Shown here: one piece after another, positions 10,049-19,671 of the stretch
Numbering within the stretch: position 1 is the stretch's first letter
How the letters are laid out: each line of letters starts with the position of its first letter
Origin: Amphibalanus amphitrite
Taxonomy: Eukaryota; Arthropoda; Thecostraca; Balanomorpha; Balanidae
Length of the DNA stretch: 64,000 bases
Reading direction: 5' to 3'
Assembly: GCF_019059575.1 (NCBI RefSeq)
Contig: NW_024881587.1
Coordinates: 1,083,315 to 1,147,314 of the forward strand
Position numbers and translations under genes: made by a program
Notes under the pieces: generated by a model
Database searches by the model: none
What the model was told of the DNA's origin: nothing
The model's input: only the letters and a program-made list of their open reading frames with translations

Positions 10049-10351
10049 CGATGTGGCAACTTGATGGGATTTACAATCGTATCGCGAGCTGTAATTTGCG
10101 TTAACTTAAATTCCAAATATTTATCCATCGTAAGATATGCCTGTCAGGGACTTTGGGATAACACATGGTGCATCTTCCATTATAGGGATCATCTATAGTA
10201 TTTCATTTCCATGGAATCCACGCTGATTATTTCAGTTACTTTTTCATATTTTTCAAGTCACTTTTTACAAATAATACCTAATCTGGGTTACAGCAAGCCA
10301 ATTTATAACGGGGATTTCTTTGGCAAAATACTGTAGCGGGCTACATCTTAT
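10049..10351. other. AT-rich spacer, nothing recognised
   Basis: No open frame or repeat stands out between the promoter of copy 1 and the GAGTC element. Confidence 0.5.
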
Positions 10352-10740
10352 TAGGGCTGCGGAGTCGGAGTCGGAGTCGGAGTCGGAGTCGGTCGGAGTC
10401 GACAGTTGTGACCGGAGTCGGAGTCGGAGTCGATTTTAGAAACCCGAGCCGGAGTCGGAGTCGGAGTCACCGAAAATCTGTCGACTCCGCAGCCCTGCTA
10501 GGTCTGCGGAGTCGGAGTCGGGAGTTGGAGTCGGTCGGAGTCGACAATTCTGCCCGGAGTCGGAGTCGGAGTCGGAGCTGGTTTTGAAAGCTGGAGTCGG
10601 AGTCGGAGTCGGAGTCGCCGAAAATCCATCGACTCCGCAGCCCTGCCCGGAGTCGGAGTCGGAGTCGGAGTTGGTTTTTGAAAGCCGGAGTCGGAGTCGG
10701 AGTCGGAGTCGCCGTAAATCCATCGACTCCGCAGCCCTGG
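10352..10740. mobile_element. hAT-like element made of GAGTCGG arrays
   Basis: The left end is AGGGCTGCGGAGTCGG (from 10353) and the right end CGACTCCGCAGCCCT (to 10738), forming inverted ends. The interior is three consecutive GAGTCGGAGTC arrays separated by short CCATCGACTCCGCAGCCCTG boundaries near 10484-10498, 10626-10645 and 10723-10739. Flanking words CATCTTAT (10344-10351) and GATCTTAT (10741-10748) match 7 of 8, close to the 8-bp duplication of hAT elements. The SDSDSDSG-type open frames here are translations of the array and not a gene. Confidence 0.7.
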
Positions 10741-11044
10741 GATCTTATATCTTATATACATATGACTATATCTTATATACACCTATGCCATGTCTTCATA
10801 AAGACTTGAATATTCACAATTTAACATGCCTTTCCTTACGATTCACGAAAGCGTTTTCTGATTGGTCGAGGTTGACCTCTGTTGTGACGTCATAGGCCAT
10901 CATCCACTCAGGTGACTATCCACATGCCAGATCTATCATATACATCATATCATCCAGACTCATTTTGGAAACTTAGATTTCATTTTTATGACCGACTTCT
11001 CGTCATTGTAAATTGGACTGATTTGGACTGATTTGACCTTTTTT

Positions 11045-11290
11045 GACCTCCCTGCATGGACGCGGAAACCGTGGGGGCAATGGGGGCACGCTGCCCCCAC
11101 AACTTGAAGGCTGTGGAGGCGACGCCCCCACAGCCGGGCCGTGCTGTCGTGGCTCTCAGACCCGTCCAGCGGCTCCTGATTGTCAGCCAGCAGCGCGTCG
11201 TCGTCGTTGGACGACGGGTAGTGGTGGTGCACGCGCCTCGGTGCCGGTGCGATCACCAGGTCGGACACCACGCTGATGCAACCGGTCGCT
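11045..11290. repeat. Repeat carrying a captured metalloprotease fragment
   Basis: A GGGGGCACGCTGCCCCCAC inverted word (11090-11100) and GACGCCCCCACAG flank a piece of the metalloprotease gene. Unrelated repeat-type sequence (TGATGCAACCGG and a GTGGCACGTGCG word) follows. The arrangement suggests a mobile element that picked up a host gene piece. Confidence 0.5.
11131..11275 (-). pseudogene. Metalloprotease prodomain fragment (fourth copy, partial)
   Basis: About 145 bp closely match the prodomain part of the three full genes. On the minus strand it reads SDLVIAPAPRRVHHHYPSSN and continues to the SESHDSTARL region, with a few changes (for example N for H and N for D). No signal peptide, catalytic domain or Cys-rich part is nearby. 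Both edges are abrupt, so this is a duplicated fragment and not the remains of a whole gene decayed in place. Confidence 0.85.
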
Positions 11291-12717
11291 ACTCCCTCAG
11301 AAATCTTTTGCGCGTGGCACGTGCGTTTCAATTTTCGTCTATTGGACACTTTTTACGCCATCACGAATGGCGGAAAAACGAGCCAAGAGGTGGTTTTCTT
11401 CTAGGCATTTTATTGCAAACACGTTTAGGTACACGCCAGTGTGCGCCGTACACCCGTCAGAACCTCGGAACGTTTCTTTGCACGAGGTCAAAGTTGGAAT
11501 TTTGCTGTGTCCCATGTTAAGTGAATGGACACTTTTGCAGAGATATTTTCATTCGCGCATTGTACAAAATTATGTGTCACGATTTCGTCCAAACTTTCAT
11601 ATGTTGCTGAGAAGAGAACATAGTATATACTGTTGTGCTTCGTTAAGCTGTGCAAAATCGTTTTTCTTTTAAAGCTTGCTTAAAAATAACAATTTTTAAC
11701 ATGGAAAGTCAATGGGAGCGTCTTTGTTGCGTAATAACTTTTTACGATGCAGTTATATAAAAGTGAAAAGTTAATATAATATACAAATTTCAATGCTCTT
11801 TCCAACGATGTATAGAACGTCACTGCACGATGTGCCGTTTTCAGAGAAGTTGTAAAAAAGCAGGGCTCGACTGTGACTTGAACTCAACCACATTAGAGCA
11901 TACGAACAGGTGACGGGGATACCTCCCGTGCGCGGATGCGACACTGATTATTGCTGAATATTAGCAGTCGGTCGCCGTGGAGGCGCCTTTGCAAAGCTTA
12001 TATCTCCACAACTGCTTGACCGATTCACTCGCTGTCTTTTGTGTGGGATAGCTTCTTCCTTTCTTACACGTAGTGTGCTATTCTCGATGCGTATGGGTGA
12101 CCCCTAATGTACCCGACCCCCACCAGACACGATTTGGTAGCACTGTAAAGTGTAATGACGTCAGCTGGGCGTGAAGTTTTCCCTTCACCATTGAGTTTAC
12201 ACAAAAAACTGGTCAAAGTTTGAGCCAGGATATACTAGTCTAAAAATGCCAAAAACGATGAAATTTTGGCATCAATAGATTCAGCGTTTCATCGTGTGTC
12301 TCAAACCGTCCATCATTTGGCCTCAAAGGAGGTAAAAAGTGTTCAAAATCGAAGTTGAAAAGATGCTATCTGAGCACAGAATCTGGTAGCAGTCACGTGA
12401 CTTGCTATAAGCAGTTTATCGATAATTTACTAATATAATTTTCAATATGCTGCTTCAAACAACATAAATGATACGTTTTGAGATTTTACTACTTTAATTA
12501 AGGTCAAAACATCGCAAAACACAAAAGTTATTACAATAGTCACGTGGGTGTCGGGAAATGTCACAGGTGCGTCAGATTTGTGACTGGGGCTTTACTTTCA
12601 AACATCGGGTCTACCCGTTTCTTATAGGTATCTTGAATGTACCTACGTGCCACGTGCAATTTGCAAAACGAAGAGGTGTCAATTCGGTAACAAGTCTAAT
12701 GACTCTTTAGTTAGTTT
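11291..12717. other. No gene; dispersed repeat words
   Basis: A frame of 101 codons at 11367-11672 (+) has no recognisable motif. Near 11998 there is a TATATCTCCACAACTGCTTGACC block related to the array units at 24434 and 27493, followed by the same kind of GGGATAGC and TTCTT words. The sequence probably belongs to the same family of elements. Confidence 0.4.
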
Positions 12718-12760
12718 GCCGATTGCGCTGATACTTGGCATGGATATCAGCGCAATCGGC
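12718..12760. repeat. Perfect 16-bp stem hairpin
   Basis: GCCGATTGCGCTGATA (12718-12733) pairs perfectly with TATCAGCGCAATCGGC (12745-12760) across an 11-nt loop. Confidence 0.8.
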
Positions 12761-14816
12761 AATCGGATAACATCTCCACCCCGACGGCGTGGAGAGAATT
12801 GAGGAAGTATGTAGTTAGGGGATGGTTGTACCTACCCATACAAACCTCAGGTGGTTCCCCTCTCTGACAAGCATCGATTTGACCGGGTCTCCTTCTGTTA
12901 TAGTGGCTCCTGAAGAAACCAGACAGCCTTAAAGAAAATTCATGTACTGGCCAGACGAAAAGTGGTTTCATCTTGAGCAAGCCCAAACAAGCAGAACGAG
13001 CGGTACTGGTCACCAGTGAATCCCTGGACCCTACGTCAGCGTCGAGTGCCGCGAACAGGGAGGCCAGAAAGTGTTGGACGGCCATAGTAAAGGGTCGGGT
13101 GATCGTGCACTGGTTTCCCAACAACTAGTCCTTATTTCTTTAAGAAAAATTATTGAAGTATTGTGCTATTTTTACTGTAGCTTCTTTAAAATATGATTTT
13201 TACACATTTCTGTAAGTAAAAACGCCTTTTTTAGCAAGAGAGAAGCAGTACTGGCAGCACCTATGGAAAGTAGTAAGCACTTTGTACTTCTCTTTTAAAA
13301 AAAGTTGCATTGTGTGCCGCTTTTGTTACAAATAATGACGCTTGTTTTTGTTTATCGGCAAATGGATTTGCCATGGGTTCGGCATCTGGAAAATAGGGAT
13401 AATTTTCCGGAATCAATGGGATCATTCGGGGTTTTAGGCTGACACCGTGAAAAACGGACATCCAACGAGTAAAAGAGCCATCACTGAAGCAAAAACAATA
13501 TAAAAAATGACTTATTGCATCCAAGATTACTTTTACAGGAAAAGTCGAGAGGGGGAATAAAGTTCGGGGCAAGGGCGGATCCAGAGGCATCTGAAGGGGG
13601 GCCCAATGCTATTAGGTTTCGGTTAGGATGGCGGCTGCAGAACCTTACCTACCCCCAAATCCTACTCACTCCCCGGATTCTGGCCACTTTATATTGTAAG
13701 GTGGCAAAAAAATTAATTAGCTAAAAATATACGTAGATACCTACCTTGGCGGTAAGGGGCGGGGGAGGTCCCAACTTGACTGCGCCCTTGCGAATGTCAA
13801 TCAGTAGTACCTATCAACCTATTACCCTGGCGAAACATCAAGTAGCGCCTTTCTAAAAAGAGAGAGGTAACACGTGACTATTCTTGCTAGGCCAAGACCG
13901 ATTGAAGGACCCTGGTTCGAAGGAAGACCCTTGGTTCAGAGAGGTCATGACCCCCGTCCCCCGCCGGTTTCTACGCCGACGCCTGTAGCGATATGTCAGT
14001 GATTGCGAAGAGACGGAAAAGGCAAGACAAGAGACGGTCCCACCGACCATCCGATCGGTATCGGGTCAAATCTGGAGTTCCCGCTGCACTGAACGTAAAA
14101 TGGTTGGATGGAACCTCAAATTGAAAATTATCTAAGCGCCAGCAACGTTGATTGATGACTAGAGTCTGATCAAACGATGATTATAGAATCTGAGTAGTGA
14201 ATTGATTGAAAATGGGCTCAAAAATAAATTTGAAAGGGGGAATTCCCCCTTCCCTCCCTAGCCCTTCACGCACAATTTGAAAGGGGGAGCGGAATTTTCG
14301 AAAGGGGGAAATTCCCCTTTCCCCCTTTAAAAGTTACCCTGATTGCATCGATAGTCCCTGCAATACCAAATTATTGCCGGTGATCTCGGATAATTATCCC
14401 TCATTTTCCAGATGTCGAACGCACGCTTGATCACCCCTTGCAATGCTAAAGGGCTTATCATTAAATAAATAACAGCAAGCGACAAGAGTATTCATATATA
14501 ACAGCAATATAGCCTATATAACAGCAATGGCATGCGCCAGAAACGAGGTGAAATTTTCTATCGTGACTACGAAATTCATTATGCCAGACCCACAGCTTCA
14601 ATAAAAAATGCAAGTATCTCTATTTCCAAAACAGCTCAGGTTTGCAGAACTATGTCATTAAAAGTTTAATGATAGTATTGACTATTGCATTTGTTTTCAG
14701 TAGGAATGCTGCGGAAGTGCTGTATCCATCTTCAATTATTGTGCAGTCGGCGGAACCGATTCAAAATCGAGTCGCTCATCGCTGCTACTAAAATAGCCGC
14801 GTATGGCAGGACATTC
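12761..14816. other. No recognised gene
   Basis: Open frames at 12747-13124 (-, 125 codons) and 13261-13590 (-, 109 codons) show no motif I know. 13570-13790 is bounded by CAAGGGCG and CGCCCTTG and could be a small hAT-type MITE, but flanking duplications do not match. Around 14240-14335 there are AAAGGGGGAAATTCCCC-type words in both orientations. Confidence 0.4.
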
Positions 14817-16023
14817 TTAACCTTGCGGTGGGGGGGGGCATTTTTTGCCCCCCTTTAGTTTTTTCAATATATCTCGAGAACCGCTGCGCTGATAGTCACC
14901 AAACTTTCAGTACCCTCCCGGGAGCAACTAGCGCACATGGTGACCAATAATTTTTTTTTCCAAAGGCTATGATAGGTTGGCCGCTAATGACGTCAGAGTG
15001 ACGTCATTTTTGCCATTTTCGACCCAAAAAAAGCTTTCGCGGGAAGAGCTGTCAGGCCTACAGCTTTAGAGATACAGAAAAATGTTTCAGACATAAAAGG
15101 TGTGGAATTAAAAGGGCTACAAAACTGCTATTTCGGTTTTCGAATTTTTTGGATTTTGATCCCCAAAAATAAAAAATAGATTTTTTGAATATAATAGCCA
15201 AAAAATCCAAAAAGTTTTTTGAATTTAAAAAAAAACGGAATATATGTGATATTCCCTACCGCCTTCTATCGACATACCAAATTTGAGATCGATACCTCTT
15301 TTTTTGGCCAAGTTATAGCGAAAAAAACTGTTCAAAATTGATGACGTCAAATTTTCAAACTCAATTTTCAGCAATTCTAGACCTCGTACCGCAAAACAAA
15401 GACCACCATTAGACTCCCCGTGACGAGCTGCATCGAATCGATACCCATTTTATGCAAAAATATCAACTTTGAAATTTGACCTTTTTTGACCTAACCTTGA
15501 CCTGACCTCCACCAGAAAGTGACCTAAACCGTACCTGATGGTCTTATAACCAACACCATTGAGTTGGAAATGAAAAACTGGCCATAAAACATGCATCGCA
15601 TAACCTTAGTAAAGTTGGGCTCATGTGGTGACCCAGACCCTTGGTGACCTTTGGTGACCTGACCTCTGACCTGACCTGGTATGACCAGTGACCTCTATTA
15701 GCAACATATGTACTAGACAACTGACGCCTTATCGCTGATTTTCGACAACATGCGTTTTACTCGGTGTTATAGCGCTTTCCCTAGAAGCCCCGTGAACGGT
15801 GAAACATTTTATCTTTGACCTGACCTGTGACGTTATCGGTGACCCCGAGGTCAATGAAACTTGGTTTCCCTCAACAAATTTGACAGGGCTATCGAACGCC
15901 GTTTGAATTTTCCGGATCCGTCCAGTAGTTTCGGAGATACGGGGGGGGGGGGCAAAAATAAAAATGCCCCCCCCCCCCCACCGCGCGGAAGGTGGCTGGT
16001 AGGCCCACCGCCTGCCGGGTTAA
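14817..16023 (+). mobile_element. TTAA-ended piggyBac-like element, copy C
   Basis: TTAA at both ends (14817-14820 and 16020-16023) with related GC-rich ends (CCTTGCGGTGGG against CCCGGCAGGCGGTGGG). Paired G and C runs lie inside each end. The left arm ends in ACTTTCAGTACC. The right half has many TGACCTGACC words and the block TGACCTGACCTGTGACG (15818-15945) followed by CGCCGTTTGAAT. It aligns with copy A over most of its length, including a shared segment near 15040-15440 (matching 840-1240). It is non-coding. Confidence 0.8.
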
Positions 16024-16636
16024 AATCTTAAAAAGGAAAATAATTGCGTAAACTTAGGCATAAAAGACTTCCTAACAATGAACATCTTTTGTAAGCACTT
16101 TAGACGACTGGTAAGTAACTAGACGTGATGAAGATCAAAGGTCAGGAATACGCTCCCTTCAGAGAATTTCATTTAGGCAAAAAGTGATGTAAGTACTTGT
16201 TCAACGGTCATTTTCAGCGTTCCCCGCTTAGGTGACTTCAAGATGAGTTATTGGCGATAAGTTACTGATTGAAGTAGAAGGGATTTAATTTACATTATAT
16301 TTTGTTGCGTTTTATCAGAAAATGGTCCTAACTCAGATTTTGTAGAAAAGGGTCACATACTATCTTTAAGGTAAAAATAAATACACTTGTTACTATATTC
16401 GACTTTTTATTAAGACAATTCGAATAGAACATCAACAACATGACACTAAGAAGCATTCACACACATACCTACAAATAAGTACGCAGCACCGACGTAGGAC
16501 GGAAATAGCGCGCTTCACAGAGATCAGAGACCTTCACTCGGCAGTGGCAGCCACCGCCTACTGGCATCGTCCTAGCCGACGTGGTACAAGCCAGCCGCCC
16601 CGTCCATCTAAACAGTGCAAAATAACAACAGCGCCA
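16024..16636. other. 3' flank of metalloprotease copy 2
   Basis: AT-rich, no gene. On the minus strand an AATAAA lies at 16406-16411, about 305 bp after the copy 2 stop codon, and could be its polyadenylation signal. Confidence 0.5.
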
Positions 16637-16715
16637 GGTACCTGAGAGGTGGCTGGACCCGCCCGCGGGCCAGCCTGCACGTAATAAGCAGCAGCAGCAG
16701 CAGCAGCAGCGGCAG

Positions 16716-18479
16716 CTAGTAGTAGAAGCTGTCGGCCACGCACTGGCCGTTGATACAGTGCAGGCCGCGGCCGCAGGCGGAGCCCTCTGCCGCCGGCCGG
16801 TACGACACGCAGTAGCCGCTGGACGGCTCGAAGCAGTACAGCTCGGCGCACACGCGCTGGTCCTTGAAGCAGGCGCTCGAGCCGCGGTCCCGCTTGCACT
16901 GCGCGTCCACGGTCATCAGCTTACCGGGCAGCTTCTTGGCCGACGGCAGGCTGGCCGGTTTCTTGGCGTGGTTGTGCATGCACTTTGAACGCTTGTCGTT
17001 GGCGAAGTGGGCGAACTGATTGAGACTGCACACGGACCACTTGAGGCCCTTGTGGTCGCGCCGCATGTCGGACATGATGTAGCCGTCCTTCCAGGGACAG
17101 GAGCGGGCTCCCGGCCCGCCCAGGTACGCTGCCGGCGGTGAGCCATCGTGCACGGCTCCCAGCAGATGTCCGATCTCGTGCGCGGCCACGATGATGCCGG
17201 AGAAACCAGTCGAGTCCTCCACCAGAGCTACCGAGTTCACCTTCTTATGGTAGCTGCTGATGCTGCAACCACCGCCGACATATGCGTAGCCAGCCGTCAC
17301 TTTGTTGCAGGTGCCTCTGCCGTTTCTGCGCGTGCACATGTCACGCTTCGTGATGACAACGGCAGCATCGTAAGTGGGCAGACGCTTCTCCTTAAACAAG
17401 TACTTTCCGATGGAATCAAGAGCACCAACGGCTTCAAGAGCTTTGCCATTGACCATGTGCTTCTCCAGATACGGGGTGGCTTCCTTGGATTTGCTGATGA
17501 CGATGCCGGCCACCTTGATGGTGATGGACGGTTGCTCGGCAGACTTGTAACGCAGATCAACAGCATTCATGAAGGTCATCATGTAACGTTTCACGGCCTT
17601 GGCATCAAAGTTGTGCGCCTCGTAGGTCTGGTAGTCGACAATCAGTAGCACCTCTGGGTAAAGTGACGGCGTGCTGCGCTTGTTGCGGCTGGGCGACTCG
17701 TCCGTCAAAGAGTCTTCACTGGCTGCCGGCTCCTTCTCCACCAGCAGCGAAGAATCTTCGTGGTCGATGGGAGCTGAGCCAGTGGATGACGACGGCGAGG
17801 CGGCGCGCTTGTAGATGACGTGCAGTCCTCGTGTGACCGGCGGTGTCGAGCGGCGCTGGCGCAGCCGGGCCGTGCTGTCGTGGCTCTCGGACCCGTCCAG
17901 CGGCTCCTGGTCATCAGCCAGCAGCTCGTCGTCGTCATGGGACGACGGGTAGTGGTGGTGCACGCGCCTCGGTGCCGGCGCGATCACCAGGTCGGACACC
18001 ACGCCGTTCAGCTGCAGCGTGTCGTCGTCGGCGTGGTTGACCAGCAGCGCCGCCTCGCGACTCACGTCCTGGTACGGCTCGCCCACGTACATGTCCGTGT
18101 CGCCCTCGACGCGCTCGATGTTGATGTCGCTGTCGGCGCCGTCGGCGTAGAAGAGCCGGATGTGGTTGTCGATCTCGCGGTTCATCTCCAGGTCCAGGTC
18201 AATCTGGTCGCCGAACGCTTGCACGTGAACGCTGCGCCGGTGCCGGCCGTTGAGGCTGCGCTTTCGTCTGGAGCTCACGTGGAAGAGGTCGTACTCTGGC
18301 ACGTCCTCGTGGCGCTCGACGGCGAACACGTGGCGCAGCTCGTCCACGGAGAGGTGAAGATGCAGCGTGTGCCGCGGAGCTGTGTGTGAGGCGGCCGTGG
18401 CCAGCTCGTCCGCAGAGGACGCCTGGAGGGCCGCAGCACAGCTCAGCAGTGCCACAATATATAGCAGAGAGAACTCCAT
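16716..18479 (-). CDS. Secreted ADAM-like (M12B) zinc metalloprotease, copy 2
   Basis: Intronless, 587 residues, same length and domain order as copy 1: signal peptide, furin-rich prodomain to NKR268, reprolysin domain with HEIGHLLGAVHD (434-445), ADAMTS-like Cys-rich end (528-587). The start is the ATG at 18477-18479; the longer frame upstream has no ATG. The leader differs (MEFSLLYIVALLSC), and the 5' UTR is unrelated to those of copies 1 and 3 after the first 30 or so bases. Otherwise it is nearly identical to copy 1, including NGKALEAVGALDSIGKYLF near 344-362 where copy 3 differs. A CAG run follows the stop on the plus strand (16687-16710). It lies about 7 kb from copy 1 in the same orientation. 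The probable role is extracellular proteolysis after furin activation. Confidence 0.92.
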   Translation of the reverse strand: MEFSLLYIVALLSCAAALQASSADELATAASHTAPRHTLHLHLSVDELRHVFAVERHEDVPEYDLFHVSSRRKRSLNGRHRRSVHVQAFGDQIDLDLEMNREIDNHIRLFYADGADSDINIERVEGDTDMYVGEPYQDVSREAALLVNHADDDTLQLNGVVSDLVIAPAPRRVHHHYPSSHDDDELLADDQEPLDGSESHDSTARLRQRRSTPPVTRGLHVIYKRAASPSSSTGSAPIDHEDSSLLVEKEPAASEDSLTDESPSRNKRSTPSLYPEVLLIVDYQTYEAHNFDAKAVKRYMMTFMNAVDLRYKSAEQPSITIKVAGIVISKSKEATPYLEKHMVNGKALEAVGALDSIGKYLFKEKRLPTYDAAVVITKRDMCTRRNGRGTCNKVTAGYAYVGGGCSISSYHKKVNSVALVEDSTGFSGIIVAAHEIGHLLGAVHDGSPPAAYLGGPGARSCPWKDGYIMSDMRRDHKGLKWSVCSLNQFAHFANDKRSKCMHNHAKKPASLPSAKKLPGKLMTVDAQCKRDRGSSACFKDQRVCAELYCFEPSSGYCVSYRPAAEGSACGRGLHCINGQCVADSFYY

Positions 18480-18624
18480 TTTAAGCTTTATTTTGTGCAC
18501 CTTGAGTGTGCAAAATTTAGCTAGTTGTTTTTGACTAGGGTGACGAGCCAAAGCGTCTCCCTAGTTTGCAGAGGACCGGAGCCCAGTGGAGTCGGTGTGC
18601 GACTTGCTCACTCTGCCGGCAGAT

Positions 18625-18760
18625 GCGCTATATGTACGCTGGCGGGTGCGGATCGCCGTCCAATAACGGGCGTGGAAAGGGGTGACGTCACACAGCGCAG
18701 CGCGCTCCGTACAACCGATTTACGACATCATCAGCGAGCGCGGCGCGGCACGTGTGCGTT
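18625..18760 (-). promoter_or_regulatory. Promoter of metalloprotease copy 2
   Basis: Reading towards the gene: E-box CACGTG (18749-18754), TGACGTCA (18683-18690), an inverted CCAAT near 18660-18664, TATA-like ACATATAG (18627-18634), then the shared AGTCGCACACCGACTCCAC transcript-start region. Spacing equals that at copies 1 and 3 to within a few bases, although the 5' UTR downstream has been replaced. Confidence 0.75.
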
Positions 18761-19619
18761 CCCAGCAGAGTGACCGCGGGCAGGGCTGGGAACCAAATGG
18801 CTCAAAGATCGGACATTTCCAGAGGACAGTTCCAGAGCATTCGCAACGCTTGCCCTTTTCGTTGCACATGGCATGACATTAATTAATTATCACTTAATTA
18901 CATTTAGATATGCATTTGATTTGTGAGAGGCAACTTACTCGGTAAGTTCTGAAATAATATCTAAGAGCAGTCACCAATATCATGAAAATGCATAAAACGT
19001 GGTTTTCTCCTACTCTATATGTTCATAATGAGACAATTTTCGATAGCCTGTTCAATTAAAACTCCAGGGATTATCAGTACGGAGCAATAGGTAGTTAGTT
19101 TGCCATGACACACGGCCTAGCATGCGAAAAGATTGAGCGTGAGACGGAAAGGTCATAAGACATCCATTTATTTTTTGTATTCCTTTGAATGCAGTTCAGA
19201 AAACGTCCATACACAAAGTAAGAGTGCAACACTGCAGAAATGTGTAGCATAATTCACTGTTGTGGGAAGACATTGTCATTTAATGGTTATACATAGCTAT
19301 GATAGTAGCCTGCCTTTAAGCCAACTGTTGGAGATATGGATTATAAACCATCAGTATCAATGCGGCAGTTTCGCACAACGACCACTTCCCGTTTTTTTTT
19401 TTTTTTGGTCGATCACCGCCGGTCACTGGCATCTGAATTTCGCCCCGGTCAACGGCAGGTCAGGCTGGGCATCGGGAAATTTATTGTCGTCGTTACAAGG
19501 ATGTGAAACCTGTTGGTGACACGGTCCTCAATCAGCGTCACGTCTCTGTGCGCGCGCTTCAGTGCCCGACTGGCCCGGCGTTAATGACGGTTGCCGGTGG
19601 GAGCGCGGCAGATACCCAT
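18761..19619. other. No gene recognised
   Basis: AT-rich to about 19380, then a T-run (19390-19406) and GC-richer sequence. Nothing coding is seen. Confidence 0.45.
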
Positions 19620-19671
19620 GGGTATCGGGAAGCAGTAGCTACATGCATGTAGCTACTGCTTCCCGATACCC
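19620..19671. repeat. 52-bp perfect palindrome
   Basis: The sequence from GGGTATCGGG to CCCGATACCC reads identically on both strands, with no spacer, centred on ATGCAT at 19643-19648. It is flanked by two related direct words, TGACGGTTGCCGGTGGGAGC (left, from about 19584) and TGACGGAAGCCGGTGGGAGG (right, from about 19692). Confidence 0.9.

Noticed and set aside
10436-10782. Frames with SDSDSDSG repeats
   Set aside because: They translate the GAGTCGG arrays of the inverted-repeat element and carry no independent coding signal.
13570-13790. hAT MITE bounded by CAAGGGCG
   Set aside because: Only 8 bp of inverted ends and no matching target duplication; kept as a remark only.
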